Positions 62,907-64,000 of a stretch of DNA of 64,000 nucleotides are shown here, one piece after another. Positions within the stretch are counted from its first letter, which is position 1. The number at the start of each line of letters is the position of its first letter. This stretch comes from VAZQ01 sp963816745 (GTDB lineage: Bacteria; Pseudomonadota; Alphaproteobacteria; Rhizobiales; Xanthobacteraceae): NCBI GenBank assembly GCA_963816745.1, contig CAWFLQ010000009.1:1-64000 (forward strand). Reading direction: 5' to 3'. A program made the position numbers and the translations under genes. The notes under the pieces are model-generated. The model searched no databases. It was not told the DNA's origin and saw only the letters and a program-made list of their open reading frames with translations.

Positions 62907-63158
62907 GGTCTTTCTCCTTTGCGCTTCGTAGATAATGTCTGGACACCCCGTGCGCTTGATCATTCTTGCCATCTCTTGCTCAGGGGTACCGTGGACCACG
63001 GTCCCCATTGGGGCGCGCGCCGGAACGGGCTGCGGGCACGCCTGCTTCAGCGACGCCGCGAGCTCTTGCGGATCGACGCCGTCGGCTTCCATCACGGCCT
63101 TGGTAATGGAGTCGGATAGAATCTCATCGAGCGTCGGTTCGCGATGACACCAAAGCAT
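62907..63158 (-). CDS. Small conserved protein reading into the next gene without a stop
   Basis: From ATG 63158 (after GAGGGAG) the frame encodes MLWCHREPTLDEILSDSITK AVMEADGVDPQELAASLKQA, matching a short rhizobial family that normally ends at about 50 residues. Here no stop occurs and the frame continues through the ribosome site and signal peptide of the 47-residue secreted protein to 62763 (131 residues in all). Either a stop was lost by an indel, or both proteins are made from nested starts. Confidence 0.6.
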
Positions 63159-63208
63159 TCGATCTCCCTCTTTTGTCGGTCGGTGGGGCCCCTCAGCCAA
63201 TCTCATCG

Positions 63209-64000
63209 TCATTCAGCGGCGATCCGGATGGGCACTACCTGCCGGCCGAAGTGCTCGGCCTGGTCGGTGTGCTCGATGAACGTATCGGTGGTCTCGTCGC
63301 TGCGCACACGGAACCACAGCGAGTAGAGCGCCGGCACGACCAGCAGCGTCAGCACCGTTGCGACGAACAACCCGCCCATGATGGTGATCGCCATCGGGCC
63401 CCAGAAGATGCTGCCGGCGAGCGGGATCATGCCGAGGATGGCGGCCAGCGCGGTGAGCACCACGGGGCGCGCGCGCCGCACCGTCGCGCCGATGATGGCG
63501 CGGTGGCGGCCATGGCCGTCGGCGATGTCGCGGTCGATCTGGTCCACGAGAATGACGGTGTTGCGCATGATCATTCCGGCGAGCGCGATCAGACCCAGCA
63601 GCGCGACGAAGCCGAACGGCCGGTTGGAGACGAGCAGCGCCCCGGTCGCCCCGATCAGGCCGAGCGGCGCGGTCACGAACACGAGCGCGAGCCGCGAGAA
63701 GCTCTGCAGCTGGATCATCAGGAAGGCCAGCATCACGATGGCCATGACCGGGAACACCGCGACCAGCGCGCCGTTGGCCTTGACGCTCTCCTCGATCGAC
63801 CCGCCGGTCTCGATGCGGTAGCCGTAGGGCAGCGCATCCTTGATGGTCTGCAGCTTCGGCTCGATCGCGCTGCTGACGTCCGGCGCCTGCACGTGGTCGA
63901 CGATGTCGCCGCGCACGGTCAGCACGATGTCGCGGTTGCGCCGCCACAGGATCGGCTCCTCGTATTCGTAGTTGAGCCGCGCGATCTGGGAGAGCGGCAC
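63209..64000 (-). CDS. RND efflux pump inner-membrane subunit, C-terminal part (truncated by window edge)
   Basis: 263 residues of the C-terminal half of an AcrB/MexF-type transporter: periplasmic segment, then membrane helices (NGALVAVFPVMAIVMLAFLM, FGFVALLGLIALAGMIMRNT VILVDQID, TALAAILGMIPLAGSIFWGP and FVATVLTLLVVPALYSLWFR). The MRNTVILVDQ stretch matches the conserved helix after the RND repeat. The gene continues beyond base 64000. It probably forms a tripartite exporter with a periplasmic adaptor encoded upstream (outside). Confidence 0.9.
   Translation of the reverse strand: MPLSQIARLNYEYEEPILWRRNRDIVLTVRGDIVDHVQAPDVSSAIEPKLQTIKDALPYGYRIETGGSIEESVKANGALVAVFPVMAIVMLAFLMIQLQSFSRLALVFVTAPLGLIGATGALLVSNRPFGFVALLGLIALAGMIMRNTVILVDQIDRDIADGHGRHRAIIGATVRRARPVVLTALAAILGMIPLAGSIFWGPMAITIMGGLFVATVLTLLVVPALYSLWFRVRSDETTDTFIEHTDQAEHFGRQVVPIRIAAE

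Noticed and set aside
1..64000. CRISPR array
   Set aside because: The only short repeats found (MITE-like copies, palindromes) are irregularly spaced and inverted in part; no regular repeat-spacer pattern exists.

Overview
The window looks like chromosomal DNA of a GC-rich soil alphaproteobacterium of the Hyphomicrobiales, in the neighbourhood of Bradyrhizobium, Rhodopseudomonas or Afipia. This is inferred from gene families (several Bug-type and PF04392 periplasmic binding proteins with Tat or Sec leaders, a DUF3551 protein, the recombinase/DUF2924/DUF3489 cassette, DUF1488, a Peptidase_C93 protein) and from a GCGCATG-ended palindrome familiar from these genomes. No rRNA gene, intact tRNA gene or CRISPR array was seen.

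Left part (1-9.6 kb): redox and small-molecule genes. These are a secreted carboxymuconolactone-decarboxylase-like protein, a broken short-chain dehydrogenase (SDR), a LysR regulator directly behind a long Rieske protein, a Tat-exported cupin and a secreted ABM-fold monooxygenase, followed by a membrane-anchored TAXI protein, an MFS exporter and an ABC membrane domain without ATPase. A 33-bp sequence with a LysR-type inverted repeat occurs upstream of both the decarboxylase/SDR pair and the divergent Rieske-LysR/cupin pair, which suggests a small regulon.

9.6-13 kb: a two-gene operon of a cytoplasmic HExxH metallopeptidase and a ComEC-like metallo-beta-lactamase-fold hydrolase. It lies next to mobile debris and is the best candidate here for an undescribed system.

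13-45 kb: an accessory region full of wreckage. It holds a RadC stub, two 3'-half tRNA remnants flanking a degraded serine-recombinase/DUF2924/DUF3489 cassette, many small conserved proteins of unknown function, and two integrase-core insertion sequences (here ISA, 1.17 kb, and ISB, 1.24 kb) with partial copies. At least five copies of a 74-77-bp MITE-like repeat are present, as are remnants of an S8 peptidase, an ATP-dependent DNA ligase, Bug and PF04392 binding proteins, an SDR, a second serine recombinase and a WD40 protein. Intact islets include a triple-RidA Tat protein, a transglutaminase-like peptidase and a Bug protein.

45-64 kb: mostly well-ordered catabolic and transport genes. They comprise an AraC regulator beheaded by ISA, a cytosine-deaminase-like amidohydrolase, an orphan CoxL/XdhA-like molybdenum hydroxylase, a PAS histidine kinase with a response regulator (separated by two unusual CTAGTG palindromes), a Bug protein, and an SsuA/TauA-like ABC importer. 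The importer is followed by two overlapping ACMSD-like amidohydrolases, a Rieske ferredoxin-like protein and a glutathione transferase; a flavin reductase lies on the other strand. The logical reading is uptake and breakdown of an aromatic or similar organic acid. After that come an AraC regulator, small secreted proteins and the end of an RND efflux pump.

At least fifteen otherwise well-conserved genes carry one or two single-base frameshifts, including core-looking transporter genes. Either the assembly has uncorrected indels or pseudogene formation is unusually heavy. Frameshifted genes are reported over their full inferred span.
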